Positions 1 through 7,461 of a stretch of 64,000 bases of DNA are shown piece after piece (the stretch's first letter is position 1; every line of letters starts with the position of its first letter). Location: assembly GCA_021774795.1 (NCBI GenBank), contig JAJFIR010000010.1, positions 39,645 through 103,644 of the forward strand. Reading direction: 5' to 3'. The translations under genes were made by a program, and so were the position numbers. The notes beneath the pieces are model-generated. The model saw only the letters and a list, made by a program, of their open reading frames with translations. It was not told the DNA's origin and did not search any database. Source of the DNA: Emcibacteraceae bacterium. Lineage in GTDB: Bacteria > Pseudomonadota > Alphaproteobacteria > Sphingomonadales > Emcibacteraceae.

Positions 1-144
1 CCAGTTTATGAGGGTAAATCAATGCAAGGTATGATGGATCTGGTAAAAAAAGGATATTTTCCCAAAGGCTCTAAAGTTTTATACGCTCATCTTGGCGGTG
101 TCCCTGCCATCAATGGATATGGTTATACCTTCCGTAATGGGTGA
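1..144 (+). CDS. acdS: 1-aminocyclopropane-1-carboxylate deaminase, C-terminal end (partial)
   Basis: Only the last 47 codons are in the window; the frame is open from base 1 to the TGA at 142-144. The tail runs [14 protein letters not shown] and then [17 protein letters not shown], ending FRNG. This is the very conserved C-terminus of ACC deaminase and the closely related D-cysteine desulfhydrase, PLP enzymes of the tryptophan-synthase-beta fold. ACC deaminase splits 1-aminocyclopropane-1-carboxylate into 2-oxobutanoate and ammonia; the wording of this tail fits AcdS better than DcyD. The PLP lysine and substrate residues lie outside the window. The next gene converges from the other strand 22 bases downstream, and I see no clear terminator between them. 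Confidence 0.82.
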   Translation, partial: PVYEGKSMQGMMDLVKKGYFPKGSKVLYAHLGGVPAINGYGYTFRNG

Positions 145-166
145 GTTATCGATGATACTGTGGGAG

Positions 167-1471
167 TTATGTCCGTATAGATTTAATAATTTCCTGCGTC
201 ATGTGGTCGACGACATAAAAATCTCCCCACATCATGAGAATTAATATAACAAGCAATGAAGTCCGGCCAATGGTTGAATTAAGAAACGCTGTATTTAACC
301 ACGCAGCGAGAAGGAAAACCGAGGAAACGTGCCAAGTCTGAGAATAAAGATACATATTTACCCCAAACCAGGAATATAGAATGCCGAATGTTAGTATGGA
401 AGCCAAAGAACAGATAGTAAGATTTTTCCACAAGGCATTTTTATGATAGGCGATATATGCACCACCACCAAAGACAAAAACTGACCCAATTGACATCATC
501 ACTGCCAATAAATCAAACTTATTTCTGGTATAATCAAATCCCGTATTTATCGGATCGTTTCTTCCGGCTGCACCATCAATTATAATAGTGTTGGGTACCG
601 TCGGTACAATGGTCCTGACAACCAGTTCGGGAAAATGTTGTATTTTTTCTATTTGATCTCTGATCCCAAGCGTATAAAGCTTTATATTTTCTTCTATTGG
701 GGCAAGGTCTTTTACTTCCCGGTTGAACCCCCGGACCTCACTTAATGAGTAAAATGTTACCAAAACAAAACCAAGAACGGCTGCTCCGATTAAAACTGAC
801 TTTCCTAAAGACTGAAATAAGTTATTACTTTTAATAAGGTTTAAAAAGCATAACGTCCATCCAAAATGGATAATGTTTGATGACGTAATGCCTACTGAGA
901 ATATTCCGGATATTATAAATCCGGTTTTGGTTATATTCTGCGGATGAACGGCTATATAAATCGCAGTCAGACTGGACAAAGCGAACGCAAGACCGGTTAT
1001 TGGATAACCACTGGGGGTTGATCCAAATATATAAGAACTAATAGAAAATATTGAAATTCCTGTAATAATTAACGCGTTTGTTATGTTAAAATTGAGCAGA
1101 CGAAAACTTAGATAGAAACAAATAGCTTTTAAGGATGTGCATATGGGAGCGATAAAAATTGAAGCCGTCTCCCGAAAGCTTTGTTGATCTTCAATAAATG
1201 TCAAAGACGATACGACCAGCGAAAGAAGGCGTAACGGAAGGGAAAAGAAATAAGGTATTAGCGGGTGTTCAAAACTTCCCGGAGACCAACCATGAGCAAA
1301 TTCTTCTTTATACTGGTTTGGGTCTGCGTCAAATACAATATTATATTGGTCAAAGACCCCAATTGCGGACCATTTTAGGGCAAGATATGATTGCAAAATT
1401 AGAACAAAACAAAAAATACCTAAAATAGGTAATGTTTCGACGTCGAAAATCTTTTTAGTACGCCGTCTCAC
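167..1471 (-). CDS. Polytopic membrane protein, GT-C glycosyltransferase-like
   Basis: This 434-residue protein has about ten or eleven hydrophobic segments, the first at residues 13-32. The loop after that helix carries acidic residues (FDADPNQY) and then GWSPGSFEHPLIPYF. An acidic first periplasmic loop followed by an H-P step is typical of GT-C membrane glycosyltransferases, but I cannot name the subfamily. The C-terminal third is hydrophobic and lacks a recognisable soluble domain. The start codon lies 2 bases after the stop of the alpha/beta hydrolase gene on the same strand, so the two are almost certainly co-transcribed. A polyprenyl-phosphate-linked sugar transferase is the most likely role, by inference. 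An unrelated multipass protein is possible. Confidence 0.6.
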   Translation of the reverse strand: MRRRTKKIFDVETLPILGIFCFVLILQSYLALKWSAIGVFDQYNIVFDADPNQYKEEFAHGWSPGSFEHPLIPYFFSLPLRLLSLVVSSLTFIEDQQSFRETASIFIAPICTSLKAICFYLSFRLLNFNITNALIITGISIFSISSYIFGSTPSGYPITGLAFALSSLTAIYIAVHPQNITKTGFIISGIFSVGITSSNIIHFGWTLCFLNLIKSNNLFQSLGKSVLIGAAVLGFVLVTFYSLSEVRGFNREVKDLAPIEENIKLYTLGIRDQIEKIQHFPELVVRTIVPTVPNTIIIDGAAGRNDPINTGFDYTRNKFDLLAVMMSIGSVFVFGGGAYIAYHKNALWKNLTICSLASILTFGILYSWFGVNMYLYSQTWHVSSVFLLAAWLNTAFLNSTIGRTSLLVILILMMWGDFYVVDHMTQEIIKSIRT

Positions 1472-1473
1472 CG

Positions 1474-2436
1474 TTATTTTATTTTTTCTTCAAGCCAGTC
1501 ACGGATGGTTTTTATAACGAAATCATGTGCTTCTGCGGTAATAGCATGTCCGGCATTTGGTACTATTACTGTTTTTGCATCATCGATCATGTTCGCAAAT
1601 TTTTTGCAGCTTTTTGGTGCTGCTTCATCGAATTCACCGCAGATCATCAGTGCCGGAACTTTAATTGTATAAAGTTGTGGACTGATATCATAATCTTTAA
1701 GGGTGCCGTCCGCTGTAAATTCACTGGGACCCCACATAGTGCGGTACATGGTTCTGTTTCCACGTAATCCACCGTCGCGGTAACCACGATCCGGGCAGGG
1801 ATCTTGCCTGCACATATGCTCATCGTAAAAGGCGTCTTCAGCGGCGCGGTATTCTGGATCATCGAATGTTCCCGCTGTTTCATGTTTTCGGATGTTATCG
1901 CGGTGTATTGCCGGAAGCTGGTCGATCCAGATATTATTATCAGCGACCCATTGTGGTGTGCTGATCAGTGGGCTTCCGAGGATTGAAGCGCGCAAGCCCG
2001 GCATATTTTTTACGGCATATTCTGCTGATAAAGTTCCTCCCCAGCTGTGGCCGGCTATAATTACTTCTTCAAGACCGAGCGCGTCACGAATTTGGTCTAT
2101 TTCATTGACAAAATGTTCGACGGTCCAGGTGGATTGATCGTTAATGTCATCGGCAAATTTTGCGGACTTGCCGTTGCCCAACTGATCATAAAGAATAACA
2201 GGGTAGGTGTCCGACAGTTCGACATAAGGCATAAGGCCCCGGTGCGTGCCACCGGGGCCACCGTGCATGGCAATGATTGCTGGTGTTTTACCAAGGTGTT
2301 CCACCCCGTTCATACGGTACCATATTTTACCACCATCAACTTGAATATAACCTGATTGATCAGGGTCCTGGTGGGCGAAGGATGATGACGTAAAGGCGGC
2401 AATAGAAATTAGCAGCAAAAGGCGAAGAATTTTCAT
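1474..2436 (-). CDS. Secreted alpha/beta hydrolase, proline iminopeptidase family (S33)
   Basis: A 320-residue protein with a Sec signal peptide (residues 1-22, hydrophobic core LLLLISIAAF, likely cut after SSSFA). The mature part shows the S33 hallmarks: HGGPGG oxyanion loop at 58-63, the DQLGNGKS segment at 94-101, nucleophile elbow GHSWGG with Ser131, Asp270 in CGEFDE, and His297 in PNAGHA. Family members release N-terminal proline from peptides or hydrolyse related amides and esters. Export to the periplasm is unusual for classical Pip and suggests an extracytoplasmic peptide or amide substrate. The gene sits just upstream of the membrane protein ending at 167 and is divergent from the GNAT gene. 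Family call firm, substrate unknown. Confidence 0.85.
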   Translation of the reverse strand: MKILRLLLLISIAAFTSSSFAHQDPDQSGYIQVDGGKIWYRMNGVEHLGKTPAIIAMHGGPGGTHRGLMPYVELSDTYPVILYDQLGNGKSAKFADDINDQSTWTVEHFVNEIDQIRDALGLEEVIIAGHSWGGTLSAEYAVKNMPGLRASILGSPLISTPQWVADNNIWIDQLPAIHRDNIRKHETAGTFDDPEYRAAEDAFYDEHMCRQDPCPDRGYRDGGLRGNRTMYRTMWGPSEFTADGTLKDYDISPQLYTIKVPALMICGEFDEAAPKSCKKFANMIDDAKTVIVPNAGHAITAEAHDFVIKTIRDWLEEKIK

Positions 2437-2520
2437 GACAAACCCTTTATATTTTGGTCTAAGTATTTTATGTGCCTACTAAAGTACAAAATAGTAAGAA
2501 ATGCAAGGACAGGAAATAAC

Positions 2521-3072
2521 ATGACAAGTAAATTTACTCATAGGCTAGCGCAAACCGAAGACATAGAAGCCATAAAGGAACTTATGGGTGCGGCAATATA
2601 TGAACTTCAGAAAGATTTTCTCAACGAAGATCAACTGAAAGTTGCAGGACAATTTATGGGAGTAGATACAAAGTTAATTGAAGATCAAACATATTTCCTA
2701 ATCCTCCATGCTGAAGGAAAGGATGAAGAAACAATAGTCGGTTGTGGTGGTTGGGGTAAACGTAAAACCCTTTATGGCGGAAATCATACGGCAGGACGTA
2801 GCGACGAATTGCTTGATCCGAACAAAGACCGAGCGCGGATCAGGGCAATGTATTGCCATCCGGACTGGGCGAGAAAAGGAATCGGTCGATATATTATGAA
2901 TATATGTGAGCAAGCGGCGAGAGATGCGGGATTTAATAAAATGGTTCTTGGATCAACCCTGGCCGGTCAGCCCCTTTATGAAGCCTGTGGGTTTACGGTG
3001 GTATCACATGAATTTGATGAGGCACCCGGCGGCGTAAAAGTCCCTGTACTTACAATGGAAAAAGATTTTTAG
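2521..3072 (+). CDS. GNAT family N-acetyltransferase
   Basis: The frame opens at 2470, but I choose the ATG at 2521 (MTSKFTHRLAQ). It is preceded by AAGGACAGGAAATAAC and the homologous part of the fold begins there, giving 183 residues. The acetyl-CoA pyrophosphate loop is seen as HPDWARKGIGRYIM, preceded by the beta-4 strand RIRAMYCH, and the protein ends with the usual GFTVVSHEFDEAP strand. Such enzymes move an acetyl group from acetyl-CoA to an amine; the acceptor cannot be read. It heads a co-directional run with the TfoX-like, thioesterase and DUF1801 genes, spaced by 8 bases or fewer, so these four are probably one transcript. Confidence 0.82.
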   Translation: MTSKFTHRLAQTEDIEAIKELMGAAIYELQKDFLNEDQLKVAGQFMGVDTKLIEDQTYFLILHAEGKDEETIVGCGGWGKRKTLYGGNHTAGRSDELLDPNKDRARIRAMYCHPDWARKGIGRYIMNICEQAARDAGFNKMVLGSTLAGQPLYEACGFTVVSHEFDEAPGGVKVPVLTMEKDF

Positions 3073-3080
3073 GATTGTCC

Positions 3081-3407
3081 ATGTCGATCAGCAATGAATT
3101 TATAGAGGAAATTTTGAATAAATTGTTTCCGCTTGGAGATATTACAAAGCGCTTCATGTTTGGTGGTGCCGGACTATTTATAGAAGAAAGAATGTTTGCA
3201 AAAATAACATCGAATAACGTGCTTTCATTTAAAGGTGACAATCAAACTGAAGAAAAATATGCTCTTTGGGGCATGACAAAGGTGGGGAAAATGCCTTATT
3301 ACGATGCTAGTCCTGAACAATTGGAAGATGCAGTGAAGTTACTTGAAGTCGGGGAATGTGCTTTAGCGGCGGCATTTAGGCAGAATATAACGAAGAAGAA
3401 CAAATGA
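3081..3407 (+). CDS. TfoX/Sxy N-terminal domain protein
   Basis: This small cytoplasmic protein has 108 residues from the ATG at 3081. A TTG at 3075 in the same frame is less likely because AGGATT lies directly before 3081. The pattern RFMFGGAGLFIEERMFAKI, then LSFKGD and a later MPYYDASPEQLED, is the fold of the TfoX N-terminal domain. That domain occurs in the competence regulator Sxy/TfoX and in many short stand-alone proteins of unknown role. No C-terminal TfoX domain is present, so a role in competence should not be assumed. It lies 8 bases after the GNAT gene and 1 base before the thioesterase gene. Confidence 0.75.
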   Translation: MSISNEFIEEILNKLFPLGDITKRFMFGGAGLFIEERMFAKITSNNVLSFKGDNQTEEKYALWGMTKVGKMPYYDASPEQLEDAVKLLEVGECALAAAFRQNITKKNK

Positions 3408-3408
3408 A

Positions 3409-4191
3409 ATGATCCACCATACTAATAGAATTATTCACTTGACGGATATTGTTTTTCCAAAAAACATTAATCATCATGAGACACTTTTTGGCGGTGCGGC
3501 GCTCTCTTATATGGATAAAGTGGCATTTATCGCAGCCACGCGGTTTGGTCGGCGTCATTTTGTGACGGCGTCCTGTGATAATATCGATTTTGAGAAGCCG
3601 GCCTTTAAAGGCAATATCGTTGATTTTGCGGCAACCGTTGTTGAGGCGGGTAGGCGATCTTTAAAAGTTGAAGTAATCATGCAAGCTGAAGATATGCTTA
3701 CGGGTAAAAGGGCTATTTGTACGCGCGGTACATTCAGTATGGTGGCTGTGGCGGGGAAAAATGATAATAACGAAGCAGTCAAACCGCTTTGCGACCTTAA
3801 AATGTCTAAAGTATCCCATGATGATCCTGATGGGGATTTGCGCATTGTTGAACTGGTTTTTGCTGACGATACCAACCATCACGGCACCTTGTTTGGTGGT
3901 CACGGCTTATCCCTTATGGCCAAGGCGGGTTTTATTGCATCAACGCAAAGGTGCCGCGAAGTAATGGTGCTGGCATCACTGGAGCGAACCAATTTTAAAG
4001 CACCAATAGTGGTAGGTGAAATTGTTGATTTATCGGCAAAGGTTACGCGAATTGGTACGCGGTCACTAACCGTCAATGTTAAAATGTGGGGAGAGGGCCT
4101 TTTAAGCGGTGAGAGGCAATTTTGTGCCGACAGCGATTTTATTATGGTGGCCGTTGATAAAGACGGTAGCTCAAAAGATATTGTTAAATGA
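3409..4191 (+). CDS. Acyl-CoA thioesterase with two hotdog domains
   Basis: The 260-residue protein is a tandem duplication. Repeat one holds FPKNINHHETLFGG (about residues 17-30) and repeat two holds FADDTNHHGTLFGG (about 150-163), each followed by a helix (YMDKVAFIAA, LMAKAGFIAS). N/D-x-x-G-x-(L/I)-F-G-G is the acyl-CoA thioesterase hotdog signature seen in YciA and mammalian BFIT/ACOT proteins. These enzymes hydrolyse fatty acyl-CoA to free acid and CoA in the cytoplasm. The two-domain form here needs no START domain. The stop codon overlaps the start of the DUF1801 gene, indicating translational coupling. Chain-length preference is not readable. Confidence 0.85.
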   Translation: MIHHTNRIIHLTDIVFPKNINHHETLFGGAALSYMDKVAFIAATRFGRRHFVTASCDNIDFEKPAFKGNIVDFAATVVEAGRRSLKVEVIMQAEDMLTGKRAICTRGTFSMVAVAGKNDNNEAVKPLCDLKMSKVSHDDPDGDLRIVELVFADDTNHHGTLFGGHGLSLMAKAGFIASTQRCREVMVLASLERTNFKAPIVVGEIVDLSAKVTRIGTRSLTVNVKMWGEGLLSGERQFCADSDFIMVAVDKDGSSKDIVK

Positions 4192-4598
4192 TGAAGAAAG
4201 ATACTTTTAAAAATAAAGATGTAGAAACTGTTTTTGCGACCTATCCAGAATCAGTCAGAGAAAGTTTGCTTTTTATTCGAAAATTAATTTTCGAAGAAAG
4301 TGAGAACAACAAGAATATTGGCACCGTATCGGAAAGCTTAAAATGGGGACAGCCGAGTTATGCTACGAAACCGAAAACCGGTTCACCAATCCGGTTGGGA
4401 ATTGAAAAGAAAACACCAGATCAATTTGGCCTTTATGTGCATTGTGGTACGCGATTAATTGAGGATTTTAAACACATATATCCTGCCAAATTTACTTATA
4501 GCGGTAGTAGAGCCGTATTATTTAGGGTTGGAGATGATCAACCTGAGAAAGAACTTCGTCATATTATTAACATTGCGCTTACTTATCACCTAAATTAG
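4188..4598 (+). CDS. DUF1801 domain protein
   Basis: This 136-residue protein starts at the first of two adjacent ATG codons, overlapping the thioesterase stop. It shows the DUF1801 pattern: TYPESVRESLLFIRKLI near the N-terminus, SLKWGQPSYAT in the middle, then LGLYV-type strands (FGLYVHCGTRLI). The fold resembles that of small iron-chaperone-like proteins such as YdhG, but no function is established for most members. It is the last gene of the 2521-4598 run; a hairpin follows from 4611. Cytoplasmic, no signal peptide. Confidence 0.75.
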   Translation: MMKKDTFKNKDVETVFATYPESVRESLLFIRKLIFEESENNKNIGTVSESLKWGQPSYATKPKTGSPIRLGIEKKTPDQFGLYVHCGTRLIEDFKHIYPAKFTYSGSRAVLFRVGDDQPEKELRHIINIALTYHLN

Positions 4599-4610
4599 AG
4601 CAAGAAAAAA

Positions 4611-4640
4611 AAGGAACAGAGTTATTAAACTCTGCTCCTT
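4611..4640 (+). terminator. Hairpin after the GNAT-DUF1801 run
   Basis: The arms AAGGAACAGAGTT and AACTCTGCTCCTT pair over 13 positions with one A-C mismatch around an ATTA loop. There are eight A residues just before it and only TTTAG after it. On the plus strand it is a weak-tailed terminator; read from the other strand it would have a good U tail. It begins 12 bases after the DUF1801 stop. Confidence 0.6.
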
Positions 4641-4705
4641 TAGTATCAAAGATGTGAGTGAGGTACGGAACAGTTCAATTAATGACCACATCTCAGATTC
4701 AGTGT

Positions 4706-4730
4706 TTAACGGTGGGAGTGATACCGTTAA
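4706..4730. promoter_or_regulatory. Inverted repeat upstream of the HxlR regulator
   Basis: TTAACGGT and ACCGTTAA form a perfect 8-base inverted repeat separated by 9 bases. A second, overlapping dyad ACCG-N10-CGGT follows to about 4740. It lies about 155 bases before the chosen HxlR start in an otherwise gene-free gap (4599-4885), in which I see nothing else beyond the hairpin at 4611-4640. An HxlR-type dimer operator is a reasonable guess, not shown. Confidence 0.4.
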
Positions 4731-4885
4731 TGTTATCGGTGAGTACATCATAACAAGTAACTTTCAAAAAACAAGTATAAAAATATTGTTATATTATAAT
4801 GACTAAGGTTAATTCGCGGATTTGCATATATTTTAATTTTGGTGTATATTGCGATCAAGTAAGTAAAAAGGATCGCCACAGTATG

Positions 4886-5278
4886 ACGATTGATAAAAAA
4901 CATAAAAGGGACATTATAAAGGCAAAAAGGTCAGCTTGCCCTGTATCTATCGGACTAGAACAGTTTGGCGACAAGTGGACTTTATTACTGATAAGGGATC
5001 TTATCTTTGGTGCTAAAAAGTTTAAAGATTTTGAAGCTGGTTCGGAAAAAATTCCAACTAATATTCTGGCCAGCCGATTAAAAATGCTCGAACATAATGG
5101 TTTGATCGAAAAAAAAATATATCAAGAGCGGCCAAAACGTTATGAGTATAGTTTGCTTGAAAAAGGCCGAGATGTAATCCCGGTCCTGCATAGTGTGGCC
5201 AAGTGGTCAATCAAATATGATAAAGAGAGTTTTGAGCCGCCCGAAAGGTTTTGGGCAGCGGGTAATGACGATTCTTAA
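4886..5278 (+). CDS. HxlR family transcriptional regulator
   Basis: The open frame starts at 4799, but the ATG at 4886 is preferred because AAGGA lies 10 bases before it and the family fold starts there (about 130 residues). The sequence shows the HxlR winged-helix signature: CPVSIGLEQFGDKWTLLLIRDL, FKDFEAGSEKIPTNILASRLKML, then the wing KRYEYSLLEKG and the C-terminal LHSVAKWS. The conserved N-terminal cysteine of many redox-sensing HxlR proteins is present. Members act as dimers on local promoters. The inverted repeat at 4706-4730 is a candidate site. The gene converges with the DUF2461 gene. Confidence 0.85.
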   Translation, partial: TIDKKHKRDIIKAKRSACPVSIGLEQFGDKWTLLLIRDLIFGAKKFKDFEAGSEKIPTNILASRLKMLEHNGLIEKKIYQERPKRYEYSLLEKGRDVIPVLHSVAKWSIKYDKESFEPPERFWAAGNDDS

Positions 5279-5315
5279 GGCCGCAGACGTTGGTCATAAG
5301 ACGAATCAAACGTAC

Positions 5316-6014
5316 CTAAAACTCCGCGCCGGTCGCATCGCATATGAATGCCATAAGGGGGCTTGCGGCATCAAATGTTTTGACGACTTCGTCTAAAAAT
5401 TCCGGTTTTGTGACTAATTTCTTGTCGGTTGCGTTATGCATGGCAAAGAAGCTTTTTCTTTTTAAGTCATCGATATATTTATGATCAGCATCATAACCGC
5501 GAGGTGGGCGCTTTAACCCTTTACCACCGACCGTGCCAAAATATTTTCCGAAATTTTCGTCTTCAATTACAGATTGCCATTTTTTGGGATATGCGACGAT
5601 ACGGTCGCGAATTTTGGCGAGCGTATCGGATTCCGGCATCCAGATGCCACCACCATAAAATAAATTCCCGTGTTCTAAATGAACGTAAAAACCTGGTGCG
5701 TGAGCATTTTTACCCAATTTGTGTCTAAACTGAATACCGGCGTTTTCTTTATAAGGACGTTTATCCTTTGAAAAGCGAACGTCCCGATAAATGCGGAACA
5801 TTGATCCACCGTTGGATTTTGGGATCGCTGTATAATGTGGTGAGATTTCCTTTAACCGATCGCCCATATCGACGATAAAATCCATTATCGGATTAACGAC
5901 ATCGCTTTTATATCGCTCTTTATTCTCAGCGAACCATTCACGGTTATTATTCTCCTTAAGTTCGTTAAAGAATTTCCAAAAGTCGTTTGTGAAACCCTTG
6001 AAATACTGTGTCAT
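5316..6014 (-). CDS. DUF2461 / TIGR02453 family protein
   Basis: A 232-residue soluble protein. The N-terminus FLNEL-type segment reads FFNELKENNNREWFAENKERY, followed by FRIYRDVRFSKDKRPYKENAGIQFRH and GFYVHLEHGNLFYGGGIWMPE. These are the invariant blocks of the DUF2461 family. The function of the family is unknown. The gene is divergent from the ECF sigma factor at 6181, with 166 bases between them carrying a candidate ECF promoter for the sigma gene. No signal peptide or membrane segment. Confidence 0.85.
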   Translation of the reverse strand: MTQYFKGFTNDFWKFFNELKENNNREWFAENKERYKSDVVNPIMDFIVDMGDRLKEISPHYTAIPKSNGGSMFRIYRDVRFSKDKRPYKENAGIQFRHKLGKNAHAPGFYVHLEHGNLFYGGGIWMPESDTLAKIRDRIVAYPKKWQSVIEDENFGKYFGTVGGKGLKRPPRGYDADHKYIDDLKRKSFFAMHNATDKKLVTKPEFLDEVVKTFDAASPLMAFICDATGAEF

Positions 6015-6119
6015 TAAATTTCCCCTTAGATTATTAGCTTACCAAATTATATTTGCAACTTGCGTATTACAAGTAATAATTTGAAAATTAGAGCTTCTCC
6101 ATTAAATTTTTCATAAAAT

Positions 6120-6144
6120 GAACCAATCCCGGCTTTAATACGAC
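6120..6144 (+). promoter_or_regulatory. Candidate ECF-type promoter before the sigma gene at 6181
   Basis: GAACC (6120-6124) is separated by 16 bases from CGAC (6141-6144). The GGAAC/GAACC -35 and CGTC-like -10 at 16-17 bases is the general pattern of ECF sigma promoters. An overlapping TATAAT (6145-6150) has no matching -35, so housekeeping use is less likely. The position suits autoregulation of the sigma factor; this is inference. Confidence 0.4.
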
Positions 6145-6180
6145 TATAATCATGAAGGGCAATTTTATTGTGAAGTAGGT

Positions 6181-6753
6181 ATGACAGTTTCAAATACGGA
6201 AAAATTATATACTGAGTGGTTGGTACTGCGGTGTCAGGATCATGATAAAAATGCATTTGTCGATCTTTATGAAGTATGGAATTCTCGTTTTCATATTCAT
6301 GTATTGAAAATAAGCGACTCCACAGATCAAACGCCAGATATTTTGCAAAATGGTTGGATCGCAATTTCAAAAAACTTACACAAGATCAAAGATCCCCGCC
6401 TTTTTCCAGCTTGGGGATATAGGATTATGACCAACAAGGTCAGAGATTGGCAAAGAAAACAAATTCCTTACGACAAACGTCATTCACAAATATCAGATGA
6501 TGAATTGAAAAACGTGTGTGCGGAAGAAGACGCCGGTGAAACTGATGATGAACTGATCAAGATGGCGATTGATAAATTGAATGATCAACAGAAAGAACTG
6601 ATTAAACTTTATTATTATAGGGAAATGAAAATAGGGGAAATTGCGAGTGCAATGAATATCGCGCGAGGAACGGTAAAATCCCGTCTTTTTACGGCGCGGC
6701 AAAAGCTAAAGGAAATTATTGAAAGGATCGATGATGGTAGAAAACGAAAATGA
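6181..6753 (+). CDS. ECF RNA polymerase sigma factor
   Basis: A 190-residue sigma-70 family protein with regions 2 and 4 only. Region 2 includes DLYEVWNSRF, DILQNGWIAISKNLHKIKD and PAWGYRIMTNKVRDW. Region 4 includes LNDQQKELIKLYYYREMKIGEIA followed by the helix-turn-helix AMNIARGTVKSRLFTARQKL. It directs RNA polymerase to a small regulon under a stimulus. Its 3' end overlaps the next gene by 20 bases or more. The two following genes encode small two-helix membrane proteins instead of a classical zinc anti-sigma, so they are candidates for its control. Confidence 0.88.
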   Translation: MTVSNTEKLYTEWLVLRCQDHDKNAFVDLYEVWNSRFHIHVLKISDSTDQTPDILQNGWIAISKNLHKIKDPRLFPAWGYRIMTNKVRDWQRKQIPYDKRHSQISDDELKNVCAEEDAGETDDELIKMAIDKLNDQQKELIKLYYYREMKIGEIASAMNIARGTVKSRLFTARQKLKEIIERIDDGRKRK

Positions 6754-7081
6754 CGAATTCGAAGAAAAAGTATTAAGCCGGATTAAGGCAGATATTAATC
6801 AAAGTGAACTGGATAAAGACACGGGCGCAAGACTATTTTCTATTTTTGCGACCAAGTCATGGAAAATTTACATTTTCACATTTGTAATTCTATTTGCCAT
6901 GACAGCGGTTTTTATCTGGACGACAATTGAATTTTATAACGCTGAAACAGCCGAAGATTTGTTTTTTTGGGGGCTTCATGCATTAATTAGCCTTTTCTTC
7001 TGCGCATTTGGTGAAATATGGATATGGCTCGAGATGAACCGTGTCAGTGTGCTTAGAGATTTAAACCGGCTCAGTTTATAG
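6731..7081 (+). CDS. Two-helix membrane protein, DUF6768-like (copy 1)
   Basis: I take the ATG at 6731, with GAAAGGA just upstream; another ATG follows at 6734. The gene overlaps the sigma factor. The protein has about 116 residues: an acidic N-terminus, two membrane helices (around WKIYIFTFVILFAMTAVFIW and LFFWGLHALISLFFCAFG), and a conserved tail IWLEMNRVSVLRDLNRL. From memory this fits DUF6768, a family often coded beside ECF sigma factors in Alphaproteobacteria. A cytoplasmic acidic head could bind the sigma factor, but no anti-sigma fold is recognised. The next gene is a paralogue. Confidence 0.68.
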   Translation: MMVENENDEFEEKVLSRIKADINQSELDKDTGARLFSIFATKSWKIYIFTFVILFAMTAVFIWTTIEFYNAETAEDLFFWGLHALISLFFCAFGEIWIWLEMNRVSVLRDLNRLSL

Positions 7082-7092
7082 GAGATAAAGTT

Positions 7093-7461
7093 ATGTCTGA
7101 ATCTGAAAATAGGATTTTTAAAAAAATTAAAAATGATATCGAAAAAGACGAACTCGATAAGGATGTGAATGACCGCATGTTTTCTGCGTTTGCCACTAAA
7201 TTCCGTATCGGGTATGTGGTGGTTTTTGCGGCGATATTTGTGTTGTCGGTGCTACTGATTTGGTGCGTCATTGAATTTTATAACGCTGAAAATTTATATG
7301 ACAGAATTTTCTGGGGTATTCATTTCGCGGTAGTATTAACGCTGCAAGCTTTCACGAAACTATGGTTCTGGCTTGAAATGAACCGGGTAAGTGTCCTTCG
7401 CAATATTAAACGACTGGAGCTGGAAATATCGTTGGCGAAAGAGCAGACGGGGAGATGTTAA
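7093..7461 (+). CDS. Two-helix membrane protein, DUF6768-like (copy 2)
   Basis: This 122-residue protein is a paralogue of the preceding gene. The head NELDKD-type segment, the two helices, IEFYNAE between them and the tail WLEMNRVSVLRNIKRLELE all correspond. The ATG at 7093 follows a good AGGAGATAAAGTT. The stop codon overlaps the stop of the convergent metallo-beta-lactamase gene by 3 bases. Tandem duplication next to an ECF sigma suggests a hetero- or homodimeric membrane partner. Function unproven. Confidence 0.7.
   Translation: MSESENRIFKKIKNDIEKDELDKDVNDRMFSAFATKFRIGYVVVFAAIFVLSVLLIWCVIEFYNAENLYDRIFWGIHFAVVLTLQAFTKLWFWLEMNRVSVLRNIKRLELEISLAKEQTGRC

Noticed and set aside
1198..1428. Plus-strand ORF of 76 codons inside the membrane-protein gene
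   Set aside because: It lies wholly antisense to a longer frame with clear hydrophobic helices and shows no ribosome site or family pattern.
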